DNA of 64,000 nucleotides. Origin: Capitulum mitella. Its lineage: Eukaryota > Arthropoda > Thecostraca > Pollicipedomorpha > Pollicipedidae. Made by a program: the position numbers and the translations under genes. Positions 1 to 12,212 of the stretch are shown one piece after another. The stretch is taken from positions 12,623,568 through 12,687,567 of the forward strand of contig CP099848.1 in assembly GCA_030062745.1 (NCBI GenBank), written 5' to 3'. Numbering within the stretch: the first letter of the stretch is position 1; each line of letters starts with the position of its first letter. The notes beneath the pieces were generated by a model. The model worked only from the letters and a program-made list of their open reading frames with translations, had not been told where the DNA came from and did not search any database.

Positions 1-419
1 TTTCTTGTATGTTAAACTTTGAACAACATACCCTGGCCGACAGCTCCAAACGAACATCGATTTTGCTGATTGTTGTTAACCACAATGGAAAAGCTAGCCT
101 ACGTCGTATGACACCAGGGAATAGCTACGCTAATGCACACGGATATGCATAAGCACCGCCGCAACCAAAGGAGGGCGGTGGCCAGGGGGCATGTCCCTTC
201 CTTAAGCCCGCATTTTTGTGAAAATCATTGCACATCGTCTTCCCAATAGGCGGTTTTCGTATCATACCAGTTCACATTGAGCTCCGCTCCTCCCCCCTCA
301 GAAAATCCCAGCTACGCCCCTGTGCATATGTAGGTCCAAAAGGACCGTTTCAGATTTAGCTTGCTGATACACAGACTTCTCTCTTCCATTCAGTTAACTG
401 TTCCCGATTTGTCCGCCAG

Positions 420-3400
420 ATGGGAGGCCTGGGGTGCGTCATTACTGGACTTATGGACGAATTCGGCGGACGCTTCAAGAGCTGGCATCTGAACCGGCGC
501 GTGGTGACACTCATCGTGGTCGGGTCGTCGTTCCTCGCAGCCCTCACCTCTCTGACGCCGGCAAGTACAACTGGAACCACAGTTTTCTTTTCTTTGTGTT
601 TTGGGAGCGGCTGCATAAAAGAGAGACTTGAGAAACGATTGGACCGGTTAAAAGGATCCAGACGCATTACTACCATCCAGCTCTTCAAGCACTGAAGTTA
701 AAAAAATAGAGTAGCTCATAAAAACATGTAGCTGGATATTTTTCGGCTTGTTTATGGGGGGATGTTTGATGGGTTTCCGGTGTATGTCTTTCCATGTTTA
801 ACATACTACTGTGTTAAAACTCGGAATGAATGGTGCAGGTAGGCTTCCTCCCACTCGCAAGATGCATCCATCCATCGATGACGACTAAACTTCCCCGGGA
901 ATCATGACCTTCTTTAGTAGCGTGACAATGCGAAGTGAGCAGTTTTGAATCCCTGTGTTTTAAGGACACTTCAGTGCTGCGCATTTGTTGCGAACCTGCC
1001 TATAAACCACCGAGCATACCGGGAGACGCGGCATCCTATTCAGCTTAATGGTCAGTGCAATTCAAGATATTCGAGATTCAAAATTCAAGATATGCTCTGT
1101 AGACAGTATGTTTATGAAACGTGTTCTTTGTTGCATTCCTTCTAAAATGTGCCATGGTCTACGGATGTGGCCACGGAGGACTGCGAAAAAATTTGAAACA
1201 ATGGGCGACAATGTTGCGCTTTGTGCATGACATGTCCTGAACGGAGACCACTCACATTCCCTCACCCTGAGTGTGAGGAAATGTGAGTAACCAGGCTGAC
1301 GAACCACGCTGCCCCCCGCCGCGTCGGCCGGCTAGTGACCGCCCCCCCCCTCCCCTGCCTCAGGGCGGGATCTACGTGTTCACCTGGCTGGACACGTACT
1401 CGGCCGGGCTGGCGCTGCTCTGCTCGGCTCTGTTCGAGGCGATCGCCGTCGGCTGGGTGTACGGCAGCCACATGCTGGCCGGCGATATCCAGCAGATGAC
1501 CGGCTCGGCGCCGGCGCTCTACTGGCGCTGCTGCTGGAAGTTCCTGTCTCCGTGCTTCCTGGGCGTGAGTGGTGACCGCGGCGCCCTCTCCAACCCTGCC
1601 GGCGGCTGTCTCGTGGATAGAGTTTGGGTTCCCGTCTCGTTTCTGTCTGCTCGGTATCTGTCTGTGTAGATAGTGTCTACATGTGTGAGCTTCTCTCCAG
1701 ACATGGAGACACGGACGGAGTCGGGGCGTATGTGGCGAAACGGACTGTTTTGCATTCTGTTCAAGTCAGGACCATCTAGACAGTTGTGAGCATTCACAGA
1801 GGCCAGCAGCGCAGTGACGCCACCAGCCGTGTCCGTCACTGGCGCCATGACGCGCCGGTCGTGACGCGTCCAGCGCCGCCGCTGACGCGCCGCTCTGCCG
1901 CAGTCGGTGCTCGTGCTGGGCGTGGTGTTCTCGGGCCCGCTCAGCTACGACGGCTTCCAGTACCCGGCCTGGGCGACGGCACTCGGTTGGACGTATGCCG
2001 TGGTGCCGGCGCTCTTTGTGCCGGTGCTGGCGGCGCGCGCCCTCTGGAAATACAGCGGCCAGGGCCTGGCCAAGGTGACTATCGCCCGACTATCCCTTGT
2101 TTCATGCTCTGTGCTGCTGGTGGCATGGTGGGCCACTGGGTTTGTGCGTGTTTTTTTTGGCCCAGGGAACGCAACAGCCAAGACGTGTATTTTATCACTG
2201 ACAACATACGTCCCCACGATGTCCATCAAACCACATCGCATCACATCACGTATTTGTATATGACATACAAATACACAGGAACAAATGTGAGGTTGCCGCG
2301 CTACCCCAAAAGGCTGGCAGCAGCGCGCACGCGCGCGAAACGGATACCGGGGCGACGGAATGAGTCGGTCCTAACACAAGGCAAACGGGGGGTTATGGCG
2401 ATTTCATTGTTGAGACTCTGATGGTCAGACACCTCGACAACAGGAAGCTATTGAGATGGTCAAGCAGTGGATGGAGAACTGTCAGTTGATCAATATCGGC
2501 GCGAAGAATGCGACGCCCTGACCTTTTGTGGCGCGTGGAAATTGATGAACAGAGGTGTTCAAAAGCATGCACCTGATGAAGCTCCAGGCGATACCCGGGC
2601 GGGAATGCAAAAAAGCGGCCAGACTGTGCTGCCACCTATGTCCGACCGAGAGCTTCGTTCATCTGTCGAGGTGTGTCGCAATCTGGCAGTGTACGTGGGC
2701 GCACTCGGCGAGGGGGACGCCAGTGACGTCTCCGTTCAGTGTCCTTAGCCACCTTCAGATAAGCATCGGTATCCTGATTTACGGCAGTGACTTGCATCAT
2801 GGGATGGCGGGCTGCCGTTAAAGCCAGACATACGGTCGCCGATATCTGCGTGTTTACTTAACCCCATTCCTGGCAGGGGGACTGAATCGGCCCCCCCCCT
2901 TCGGGTTCTTTCTTGCCAATTCCAAGGTTTCTGATGCAGCTTCAAAAAACTTGGTCACTTTTCCTAGCTATTCTTTCCACTGTGACACTGGGACAAAATT
3001 AATGTGTACTGTGACAAATTTTCGAAATTCTGTGTTGCTCAGGGGCGGTGCCAAGCAACGTTTTTGAGAGGCACCTCAGGCCATTTTTGGCCCTGTTAAG
3101 AGTAAAAGAAAAACTGTCTGCCAAGAATAGTATTTTTAAGATAGAACTTAAAACTTGTATGGATGTATAGCTAAATAGATGGGCAACGTGCAAGTACAGT
3201 TATCGTTTATCTGAGATCACTTAACAAGGTCAGTTCACGGTCAAAATTCAAAAGTTGGTTTTGTAGTATTAATTTCGATGGCACTTTTTGCAATGTCAAA
3301 CCCGGAATATGTGTGACGTAGAAGGACACCCTCTACCTGTGTATCAAGTTTCAGCTTGATATCAGGTCGGGTCACGGAGCCATGACTTAAAATGTCAGTG

Positions 3401-4782
3401 CGCGTACCTTATGTCACAATAGCCGTAAGACGAAATTTTCGAAATAGATTGAATTTAGATGATTGAAAACATTCATAGACAATAATTAATTGCACACGAG
3501 ATCATTCCAGGTGACTCCAAGGTCACTGGAGACGATTTAATGTTAAAGGCCACAAGTTGATCTGAAGAGCATGCGACCATCACAGTTTCCCCTTTTCTAT
3601 GTCCCTGGCACCGCCTATGCTAACATTATACCATTATTGAAATACGACTTGTACTTCTTTAGCATTACATCACTAGGAGAAGCCAAAAAGTGTTTTTACC
3701 TTTGTTGTTCACTCGATTGTTGAAAACCAATTCTCCTGTTTTTAAAACCCTGTGAACGCCCATAAATTTTATCAAAATCTAAAATGTGCGTACCAAAGGC
3801 AAAAGTCCCTCCATGGTCTCTCGATTCATATCAGTTTCATCAAAATCAGTCGATAAACAGCGGAGTTACAAGAAGTCCAAAAGCACTCCCCATTTTGAAA
3901 TTTTTGCTCCCTGTATCCACCCCTTTCAAAATTTTGGAGACCTCTTTTTTTTAAGCGTAGTTTACGTCATGACAAATCGCTTGTCGTTTGTTTCGATGAA
4001 ATCGGATGTGTACTTCTTGAGTTTTTATGGGGGGACCGAATCCGTCCCCCCCCCCACCGGGAATTGGCCATACCGTCTAGCCCTCCGGGAATAGGGTTAA
4101 GGTAGACGCCCGGCTGATGGCCAGCTCTCATCGGATTCATCCTGTCTCCTCACTGCGAGACACATAGAATTTATGGCGAATGGCTGGCGGTGCACGGTGT
4201 GGCACCACGCGAACCATTCACTCGCTGGTCATTCAGCTTCTCCTCGTTTGAACTCCAGTCCTAGACGAGCATGCGTCTTGACTTTTCGTAATGCTTTGAA
4301 CTGCCGTCTTCACCGCCTTGGAATGCCGGAGGTTGCCGCCCTGGCCTGGGTGCCTGTGAACGCCTGTACTGGTGTTGCTGACTCGTGGACTACCATAGGT
4401 ATCATTACATATATTTGACCATCTCGTGATGCTGCGGACTGTTGCCCTTTGGCATATTGTTACAATCCCCTGTAATTCTGGGTTCACACGATCTAACGAT
4501 AACGTAACCGCACTTCGCTGTCCAGAAAAACTTTTCCACTTATCTTCTTTTCCGCTTCTCCGGAGCTGCACGCAGTTGCAGTTAGGCTGGCCATGTGCTG
4601 TAGTCGGAACCAACTCCTCTATATTGGAGACGGAATAATAACAATATCATACACGTACATCTGAGCACATCGTGATGTTCCAGGCCGTCGCCCTGAGCAT
4701 CTCTCCAGAGGTGGAGCACAAGGCCACCAGGGACGGCGAGACGCCCCGTCGGTTCCAGCTGATGCACTGGATCAAGGTGTGA
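420..4782 (+). CDS. Dopamine-transporter-like SLC6 neurotransmitter transporter, last four exons (5' end outside window)
   Basis: SLC6 proteins are plasma-membrane Na+/Cl--coupled symporters; the dopamine/noradrenaline branch clears monoamines from synapses. I assemble four exons, all phase 0: 420-560, 1364-1564, 1904-2074 and 4684-4782, about 203 residues ending in TGA at 4780-4782. They cover roughly TM8 to the C-terminus. Exon 420 has the [15 protein letters not shown] block. Exon 1364 reads [15 protein letters not shown], then DIQQMTG and [15 protein letters not shown], which are diagnostic of DAT/NET rather than GABA or glycine transporters. Exon 1904 gives the last TM pair with [10 protein letters not shown]. 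The final exon ends HWIKV, like the HWLKV PDZ-binding tail of DAT. The intron at 561 starts with GC (gcaagt) rather than GT; the others are GT-AG. The final exon lies 2.6 kb away because a MITE (2858-4100) sits in the last intron. The subfamily call comes from remembered DAT sequence, so substrate is inferred. Confidence 0.9.
2858..4100 (+). mobile_element. piggyBac-type MITE, family A copy 1
   Basis: A 1243-bp element in the last SLC6 intron. It is bounded by TTAA at both ends (2858-2861 and 4097-4100), with inner termini CCCCATTCC and GGGAATAGGG. TTAA target sites with CCCT-like ends are the hallmark of piggyBac elements. Near each end is a G-tract/C-tract hairpin (about 2876-2900 and 4031-4062). 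There is no long ORF, so it is non-autonomous. It aligns along its whole length by eye with the copies at 25501 and 34269 and is the most diverged of the three. Confidence 0.8.
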
Positions 4783-6935
4783 GCGTCGCCGACCACTCGC
4801 AGGCTACACCCTGGCGTCGACACGCAGCCGCTGCACCGGGTGACGGTGGCGACGTCCCTGGCGGGCACCGTACCGCACCAGGCCGTGCACGCCGCCTCAG
4901 GACTGAGCCAGTCACGGAGGGTGATCTCACGTCGCGTGTTGTCCGTCAGAGTGAAATCGATACCGTCTCGCCATTTCTCCTCAGCACCGGGCCCCTCCAC
5001 CAATCTTGGCTTATCGCTTTACCCTGCGCTTTCATGGTTCCGGTGAAAGGAACTGAGGACATTGACGTCTTTGCGGGGCCACGTGTTTGATCAAAACGTA
5101 AATGACGCTTATCATATCCGAAGATAGCCACAGCGTAGGAGGGGACAAACACTTCAAAACATGCCTGAAAATGGAGGACACGTTAGAGTGACATGGTGGT
5201 TTGTGGTTCGAAAATCGTAAAGCTATTGACGGGGAAGGGAGAGGGGAGAGATTGGAGACGAGCGAGGATTTTCGTACGCCGCTAGTGCCAGGGGAAACCG
5301 GATTTACTTTTATGCATGTCAGTCACAGCAGGTGGTTTTTAAAATCATCACTAAGGTTTCGCTTGTGGTCATACTTGAAGATTCAGCGGAGAAAGGTTTC
5401 ATGGAACTCGGCTCGATCTATTCGAATGCAGTTTTACTGAAGTTTCGAATCTCACGAAGTGCGGAAGGGCTATTCGAAAATGTTTCTCCATTGATCTGCG
5501 CTTATGTCCACGGTCGTCACATTTTCTTTGTCCTAACGGGCTATACCTGTACCATCCAGTGTTTGACCTGCGCAGGGGACAAAGCAACAGCCCATAAGGA
5601 AAGTTCTGATGTATGGGACGACGCCCCTCGCTGGCAAGCTGACATTGAGTAACAGATGACGCCACAGCTCCGGTAGCGAAGAAACATTTCTGTTGGCGTT
5701 TGGTTGTGCGTTGTGATTTCGGTTCGCTGGACGCCCTTAGCCACCTCGCGATGTTGCTTCGAGCCATGGTATTGCCGTGTCGGTGTTATTCCAGTGTCAC
5801 GTTTGTATATCGATGTTGCACCCTGCAGCCGTTTGTTGCCGTTATGTTTGCAAGCACGTTACTCGCGCCGTGCAGAACGTCTGAGGCTGTGACAAGCTGA
5901 AGACATGTACATAGCGCATATTTGTCAGCCATGTTGTGCTACCAGTGGCCGTGCGTGTCGGAGGCTATGTGAAAAGTAAAACAACCGGAGAGAATGTCTT
6001 TGTATTCGCATGGTGGGGCCGGAATGTGGTGGAGATGTGGACGGCTTTTAATCCTTCCCCCAGTCAAATGAACGGGGTGTCTACAGTGATCAGATTTGTG
6101 GCAAACTTTGTAAAAGTTTTGCCGCCAGGGTTATCCGGTATATTTATCAATTTATCTCTGAGCACAGCTAGACAATCCACGCAAACCAAAACTGGTTCAT
6201 AACAGCACTGTTTGAGACAATCCAATATTTTGCCATTTCAGTTCATCTGTGATTACACAACACCCATAAGGCATTCATCGTAAGCTGTATCAGCTGATGC
6301 CTCTTCAGCCGACACATTCTTCTTTCGGTAAGCAATTACAGCACCCACAACAGTTGACACTAGCGTAGTACGTGCATCAGCTAATGATGCCAAACACGAC
6401 GCATTTGACTGGTTCAGGTTGACTACTCAGATTAGAAGCAATGCCCAACAGCTTGGAAACTCGGTCCCGCTAAAAAAAAAGACGTTAAACGTTCGTTTTT
6501 TAAGTTTTTTTTCGCTTTCTTGTTTTTGTTTTTTTAAGCGAATATAAACGTTAGAATTGCAGGAAACACCCACATACCGCAATGATACGAATGATACAGA
6601 CTACAAAGGATGGCACATAACTCCCAAGCTTCAAAATTTCTCCATGCCTTTTCTCACGGCATGCGTTGGTTCTAAAGCCGTAACGCCGCACAATTGTAAC
6701 AAAAATATCACAAAGGCATTTTTTGCAGTTTCGCAATGACGGACAAAATCGATTATTCGCGTCGTGGGGGCCGCGGACGGAGTACGGCATACCATATTCC
6801 GGCCCCTGACCCCAGGCCTCAGGCAGCGACAGTCCCACCCAGACGCCTTCGCCGCCGCCGGCCTTATAGTCGGCCAATGACGTCAGCGCGGCGTTGCCTC
6901 TCCGGCCTCGCTGACGCTACCGGAGGCCGATGACG
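4783..6935. other. Tail-to-tail interval between SLC6 and TMEM129
   Basis: 2.15 kb between two converging genes. It should hold both 3' UTRs. I see no conserved coding exon, only short ORFs without recognisable motifs. A run of A/T tracts lies at about 6470-6545. No clear canonical polyadenylation signal was identified for either gene by eye. Confidence 0.5.
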
Positions 6936-7059
6936 TCAGCGGCCGGAAGCGAGGAGGCGCCGCACGTCGAGCACGCAGAAGGTGGAGCGACACGTGGGGC
7001 ACGGGCACTTGGAGGCCAGCCACGTCTCCGGGCTGTCCTGGTCCTGGCGCGACGCAAAC
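6936..7059 (-). CDS. TMEM129: TMEM129 exon 6 (last exon, C-terminal half of the RING)
   Basis: This 124-bp exon follows a cggcag acceptor at 7064-7060 on the minus strand and ends in TGA at 6938-6936. It starts in phase 2 and completes the TGG (Trp) codon left open by the exon ending at 37521. The joined protein reads CFAKW then FASRQDQDSPETWLASK, CPCPTC and FCVLDV, matching the end of TMEM129 almost residue for residue, including the last zinc-ligand cysteines. The supporting exons are 30,461 bp away, beyond a whole gene on the other strand. No nearer minus-strand exon encoding this block was found between 7060 and 37520. High confidence in the exon; the intron length could in principle reflect a scaffold error. 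Confidence 0.87.
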
Positions 7060-8534
7060 CTGCCGACAGAAGCGCCAGTCAGAGGCGGCAGTCGCGCCGG
7101 TCCGGGCTGATGGCGGGGTTCCAGGACGAGTTCGTCTTCTGGGGGGCTGACGGCATTGCAGCCTCAGCGGCAGTCAGTCCCAGCCTCACCGCAGGGACGG
7201 TCCCGCGGTGTGGACAGCGGGATGAAAGAACGGACAGACAACGTGGAGGAACAGACGGCCCATGTGGAGGAACTGACAGCCGAGGTGGAGAAACGGACGG
7301 ACAATGTGGAGGAATGGACGGTCCAGTGTGGATGAACGGACTGAGGGGGTGGAGGAAATGACGGATAGGCGATTGGTCTGGGTGGGGAACCATGCTCCGA
7401 CCACGAGGTGCAGGCACTACGACCGAGTTTTCATTGCGTAAAGCTCAGCTGACGCTCCCGTCCGGTGACGGGATCGTCAACGAGAACGACACAGCGCAGG
7501 CCGGAAGACCCGTTCGTGGTAGGTCAGGGTGCCGCTGGGTCGATCGAAGCCCTGCAATTCTTCCCTGTTGACGTCCGAGCCGAATAATGAGAGGCATGAG
7601 AAACTCGGTCATGGCGGAAGCAGGCATCTGGTCTCGAGGGGCTTTACGTTTGGGATATATTCTGCTACAGCGAAGAGTGGTTCGTAGTTCTTTTTATCTG
7701 TCTCATCTTTATTGTCCTGGGTTATGGGACACCGTTCTCACTGTTGAGGAAAATGCGGATTTCGTCAGCACAGGCACACAACTTTGGAAGTACTTACTCT
7801 GTACTCTGCCTAAAGAAAGGTCAAACTATGTCTATTCACTACGAAGCACTTCCGATAACACAAGCAGTACATCAGTGTTCCACGAGTTCACTCAAATACC
7901 TAAACCTGAAACTTCATAACGCTGCAAAATACCCACGAGACGGACACAATTTTAGGAAATCTACTGGCAGTTTAATTCAAAGAGACGCCTGTCATTGTTT
8001 CAAAGATCGAAGAGTAATACGCGGGCCTTAACAAGTCAATCAATGGCTCTGAAAATTTTTGCATAAATGAGTTTCGTTTTTTAAGTATTCTCTTGAAATC
8101 TGAGGTCAATATCTTGACCGATCACTGACCTATGAACTCTTTCAAAAGCATGCCATGAAAAAACCACAACATGATGACAGTCGTCATTGCGTGGCAAACG
8201 TTTGAAAAATTTCATGGTGTTCAGTCTTACTTAATGGGTTACAGGGATGCCGTTTTCTGTAAACTGGCATGGGGGGGGGGGCAGCATGTGGTCCCTGAAA
8301 CCTAGGCAGCCGTCGTCGAGCACATAACTGTCACATTTTATCTACGTCCACCTTCCGCATCGCAAAGCCATGTTGTTGTTCTGTAAGAAGAAGGATGCCT
8401 GTCTCATCTGTTAAAAATGTACGTGCTTTGTCTAAAACGCAATGCCTAGCATACCATCTGCAACACCTGGAAATCAGTCTCAAAATTATGGAGGAAGTTC
8501 AGTCTGGAAATTCTATCAGTCCCTCCACTCCAGG
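7060..8534. other. Proximal part of the giant TMEM129 intron
   Basis: No exon recognised. At 7205-7350 there is a degenerate tandem array of about 21 bp built on variants of gtggaggaacggacgg, which produces the apparent Gly/Thr/Asp-rich ORFs on both strands there. A run of ten or so G lies at about 8271. The rest is unremarkable. Confidence 0.5.
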
Positions 8535-10022
8535 GCCTAGTTTCATAAAGCAAATGTGCGAACCTACGAACCTGCGAAAACACGCCGTGTAAAAGTACGA
8601 AGCATAAACAAGTCAGTTTCACCAAAAGGCGTAGGTTCGCAGTTTACGCCGGCGCATTTTTGACGACTGGCGCATGTTTTAAAATTCGTCGCCATGGAAA
8701 CCGTGGGGCACATCATCCTCCAGTACACGGATAGATTCCTTCATGGTGGATTATTCATTCACGTATGCATTAAACTACTGTACACATCTCTGCACGTTCC
8801 TTTATTCATTCATTCGTTTGTTCCGTTTTTTCGTTCATTCGTTCGTTCATTCGTTCATTTGCCAGACTCAATGCCATTGTTCCCACACATTAAATTCTGC
8901 CGCCCTGACGAGTGCCCCTCGCACCTGACGTTTTTCCTCATCAACGCCCTTTTACGCCATGATATGACTGCTACGCTATGATACACTATGAGACGCCACA
9001 TGGGCCTCCACTGGTTACGAGGGCCCCCACTGGTTACAGGGGTTCCCTGATCCGATTTGGCGCTCTCCTGGTAAAAATCCTGGTTACGCCCTTGCGTGCA
9101 GCGCATTGTGAAGCTCTGCCTCACCTTGGCGCCAGTGGTGTGGTTCGGCATGGCTGTGTTTGGAATCGGTCTGCTGACTCGTCGTTACCATGACGGCATT
9201 AGTGCACCCATTCCGCCAGAGAAAGATAGTGCCGAGCAAAGGCGTGCCGATCAGGCAGCTGATCAGGATCATATCATTGCCGACTATTTGAGCGTAGTAG
9301 ACATCATTAGCATCTGCCAAATCATGGGACGCCTGGTATGTCCAGGAACCGATCTCCACCAAGTCTAAGGGGTGGTAAACTTGCTGAGGATCGAGCAGGA
9401 CCCGGTGCAGACTGCTCCGCGAATCTCAGTTCGCGGCTTCGCTAAATGAAAGGCTACGACGTCCGGGACTATGTGGCCTGTGACCCAGTGAATGCTATGA
9501 ACCTGTCGAATTGTCATCATGCTTGTTTTTTGTCTAAAAAATTAGCTTTCTTTACTTTTAAACAAACTGTTTCTCTTCTTATAAGAAATGAGTAGCTATT
9601 TGGGCGTATGTCACGTTAAAGGAATAGAAACGAACATAAAAAGGCCAAACGTATTGTCTTTTTTTGTAAGCTTGATTTGTATCGGTAAATATGAATGTTT
9701 ATGCCCATTATCAAAGCAATGGGTTAAAATGTCCCTTGTGTCACCATCATGCACCTCAGAATCAATGCCTGTGTGCTCAGCATAGATACTTTTGGAGTAA
9801 AAGAAGCGTTTCGTCAATACGTGTCGTGATTTCTGTTTTTTTTTGTGAAACTGGCTCTTCGTATTTTCACTGAAAATGCCAAGAATTTCGCTGGAAATTT
9901 TTCGTACATTTTACTCCGCTATTTCGTAGTTTTGAAGTTTTATGAAACAGAATTTTCAAAACCACGCCAAATTTCTTCGCTTTTTCGCATGTTCGCTTTA
10001 ACGAAGCTTTATGAAACTAGGC
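8535..10022. mobile_element. 1.5-kb DNA element with inverted ends and CCAGG target duplication
   Basis: The ends are inverted copies of GCCTAGTTTCATAAAGC, continuing imperfectly as GCGAA-rich sequence. They are flanked by the direct repeat CCAGG (8530-8534 and 10023-10027), consistent with a 5-bp target-site duplication. Inside are a TTCA/TTCG microsatellite (about 8806-8866) and an ORF of 90 codons (9096-9368). No transposase is seen, so it is non-autonomous or composite; two adjacent smaller elements sharing ends remain possible. The superfamily is not assigned. Confidence 0.55.
9096..9368 (+). CDS. Unknown type-II-membrane-like ORF, possible captured exon
   Basis: I do not recognise this ORF. 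It reads as a short basic N-terminus, then a hydrophobic span (LCLTLAPVVWFGMAVFGIG, about residues 7-25), then a hydrophilic stem rich in Glu, Gln and Asp. That layout resembles the start of a Golgi type II membrane enzyme, but nothing catalytic follows. It lies entirely inside the element at 8535-10022, which suggests a captured gene fragment or chance. The minus strand is also open across it (9362-9084), which lowers confidence. No in-frame partner exon was found. Confidence 0.2.
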   Translation: MQRIVKLCLTLAPVVWFGMAVFGIGLLTRRYHDGISAPIPPEKDSAEQRRADQAADQDHIIADYLSVVDIISICQIMGRLVCPGTDLHQV

Positions 10023-10153
10023 CCAGGTTCTGATTAACTCCACAAGGTTTCAGAGGACAAAACTATATTGCAGCTTTTACCCCGATGTTGCTCAGTATAC
10101 CGAGAGGAAACCGGCCAGGGCCCTTGAATCCTGATACGTGACGTTCCGATATC

Positions 10154-11223
10154 TTAACCGTAGTCTCGGACAGTCACACGTTATAGCCGATTCCCGGCGG
10201 GGAGGGGGATTTGGCCTCACCTGAAATCTCGAGAACTACACATCCGATTTCGTCGCAGAAAACGGCAATCGATTCGTCATGATGTGAACTACATTTTTTA
10301 AAGAAGTTTTCGAAATTTGAAAAGAAGTAGATACACAGACAAAAAGTCATGATTGTGGATACTTTGGACTTGCAAAAACTTCGCTGTCTAATGGGCGATT
10401 TTCATGGAGTTGGGATGAATCGAGAACATATGGATGAGATTTTTACCATTGGTCCATACCTCAGGAATATAGGGAAAACTTACATGCGTTCACAGGCTTT
10501 CGGATATGAGAGGGATTTTTCTTTCCAAAAAACTGGGTAAAAAGAAGTTGAAACATTTGTTTTCAGTTTGCACTAGACGCAGTATACTGAAGAAGTACAA
10601 GTCGTATTACAATGTTGTATAAAGTTCGCATAGGCGGCATCAGGCACATAAAACGGGGGTCAATCATGGTCACATGTTCACCGGGTGAATGTACAACCTT
10701 TGACCTCGAATGGTCACATAAATTCAGGTCATAGCTGCCGTGATCCGACCTAATATCGACGTGAAACTTGGTATACAAATACAGGGTACTTCTCTACGCC
10801 ACATATGTTTCAGATTTTGTATTTAAAAAATAAGCACCAAAATTGTTAACATAAAACCAAACTCTGATTTTCGCCTTGGTCTGACCTTATAACTGGGCTG
10901 CGATTAACAAAATTATTTTTGTCTGCTTGCCCAGATATTCGTCCATAAACACATAGTTAAAAGTTCTATCCTAAAAGCCTTTTTTGACGGCCATTTTGCT
11001 TTTGATTTCAGCAAGTCCAAAGATGTCTTCAGGCGCCTCCCAAAAAACTGACCACTCCGCTCCCCGAGCAAAAGGAAATCACGAAAATTTGGCATAGCAC
11101 GTGGAAAGAACAGGTACTACAAATGACCAAGTTTCGTGAAGCTACGTCAAAAACCCTGGAATTGGCAAGCAAAAAATCTGAGGAGGGAAAAATTCCGCCC
11201 ATCTTTGTCGGAAATACGGTTAA
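10154..11223 (-). mobile_element. piggyBac-type MITE, family A copy 4 (inverted)
   Basis: A reverse-oriented copy bounded by TTAA at 10154-10157 and 11220-11223, 1070 bp. The left side carries the family's 3' end (gattcccggcggggaggggg, then the ctcgagaactacacatccgatttcg module). The right side carries the 5' module (caattcc, G/C tract, then cggttaa). It is diverged, with a weakened GC hairpin. Confidence 0.6.
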
Positions 11224-11449
11224 GCGCAAATGAACGACAAAGAATAAATGATAATGAACGAAACAAACATCAAATGTTCATCAATACGTTATGGGTCCAT
11301 CTGTATCCCACATAATTTTATTTCACATGTAAAGTCCCATCCAGGTCATGCTAGGTCAATCCTCATAGAATGGGGTCGTCGGCTTAAATACGTTCTCGTA
11401 GCTGCAGAAGCATTTTTCATATGTAACAACACAGGCTTAAGTTAACTGA

Positions 11450-12013
11450 AACGTCTGAATAAACCAACACTACGTTGCGTGAGATCTAAAGGTCATCTAA
11501 TGTCACCCAAGGTCATCTTACGGCATCCACGATTATCTTACGACAGTGATCTAGACCGATCTCGGATTATTTGAAAATCGTGGTTCAGAACTATTAAAGT
11601 TTTGCATTTTTTGAGTCGATATTCGTTACAGAAACTAATTTTAGTCATGTCGTAGATTTGACACATCATAATCCAGCGTCTAAACGTCAAGATTCACGAA
11701 AATATTTTTGTTTGCTTGCAAAGGTATTCCCCTAAACACCCATATAAAGTTTTAAGCTGTATTTTGAAAATCCAACTTTGGCAGCCATTTTGCTTTCACT
11801 TTCAAACGGCCAAAAGTGACCTGAGATCCCGTCCAAAACTGTGGCCTTGCTCACCTGAGCAAAATAAAACTAAGAAATTTTGACACAGTACGTAGAAGGA
11901 ATAGGTAGGAAAAATGACCCGGTTTCGAGACGTTGAATCAAAAAATCCTGCAAATGGCAAGCAAAAAAAGCCCCAGGGGGCCGATTCCGCCTACCTACCG
12001 GGAATAAGGTTAA
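11450..12013 (-). mobile_element. piggyBac-type MITE, family A copy 5 (inverted, truncated)
   Basis: A second family A 5' module directly follows copy 4. It has the ggcaagcaaaaa segment, the G/C tract at about 11972-11995, and ends ccgggaataaggTTAA at 12010-12013. The other end is not intact; the left boundary near 11450 is approximate. Its interior contains AGGTCA-type half-sites (about 11490-11515). Confidence 0.5.
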
Positions 12014-12212
12014 CATGAACACAAAACGCCGTCTCCAAAATGATGCTGCGGGCCAGCCCATGTGTTGCCCAATCAATTAACTTCTACGGTAGTCCATCTA
12101 ACCATAAACACACCAACTATATCACGGCAACCGACACAAAAAGAGGACCATTTCATTCCTTTGATTTCCTTTTCAACACGGCATTTCGATTGCATTGGCC
12201 CATAGATTTCGA

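Noticed and set aside
7079-7417. Pro/Ser/His-rich ORFs near 7.1-7.4 kb as genes
   Set aside because: They come from the degenerate gtggaggaacggacgg tandem repeat next to the TMEM129 last exon.
10154-12013. One long 1.86-kb MITE copy
   Set aside because: A second TTAA and a second 5' module at 11220-11223 show two adjacent inverted copies, not one.
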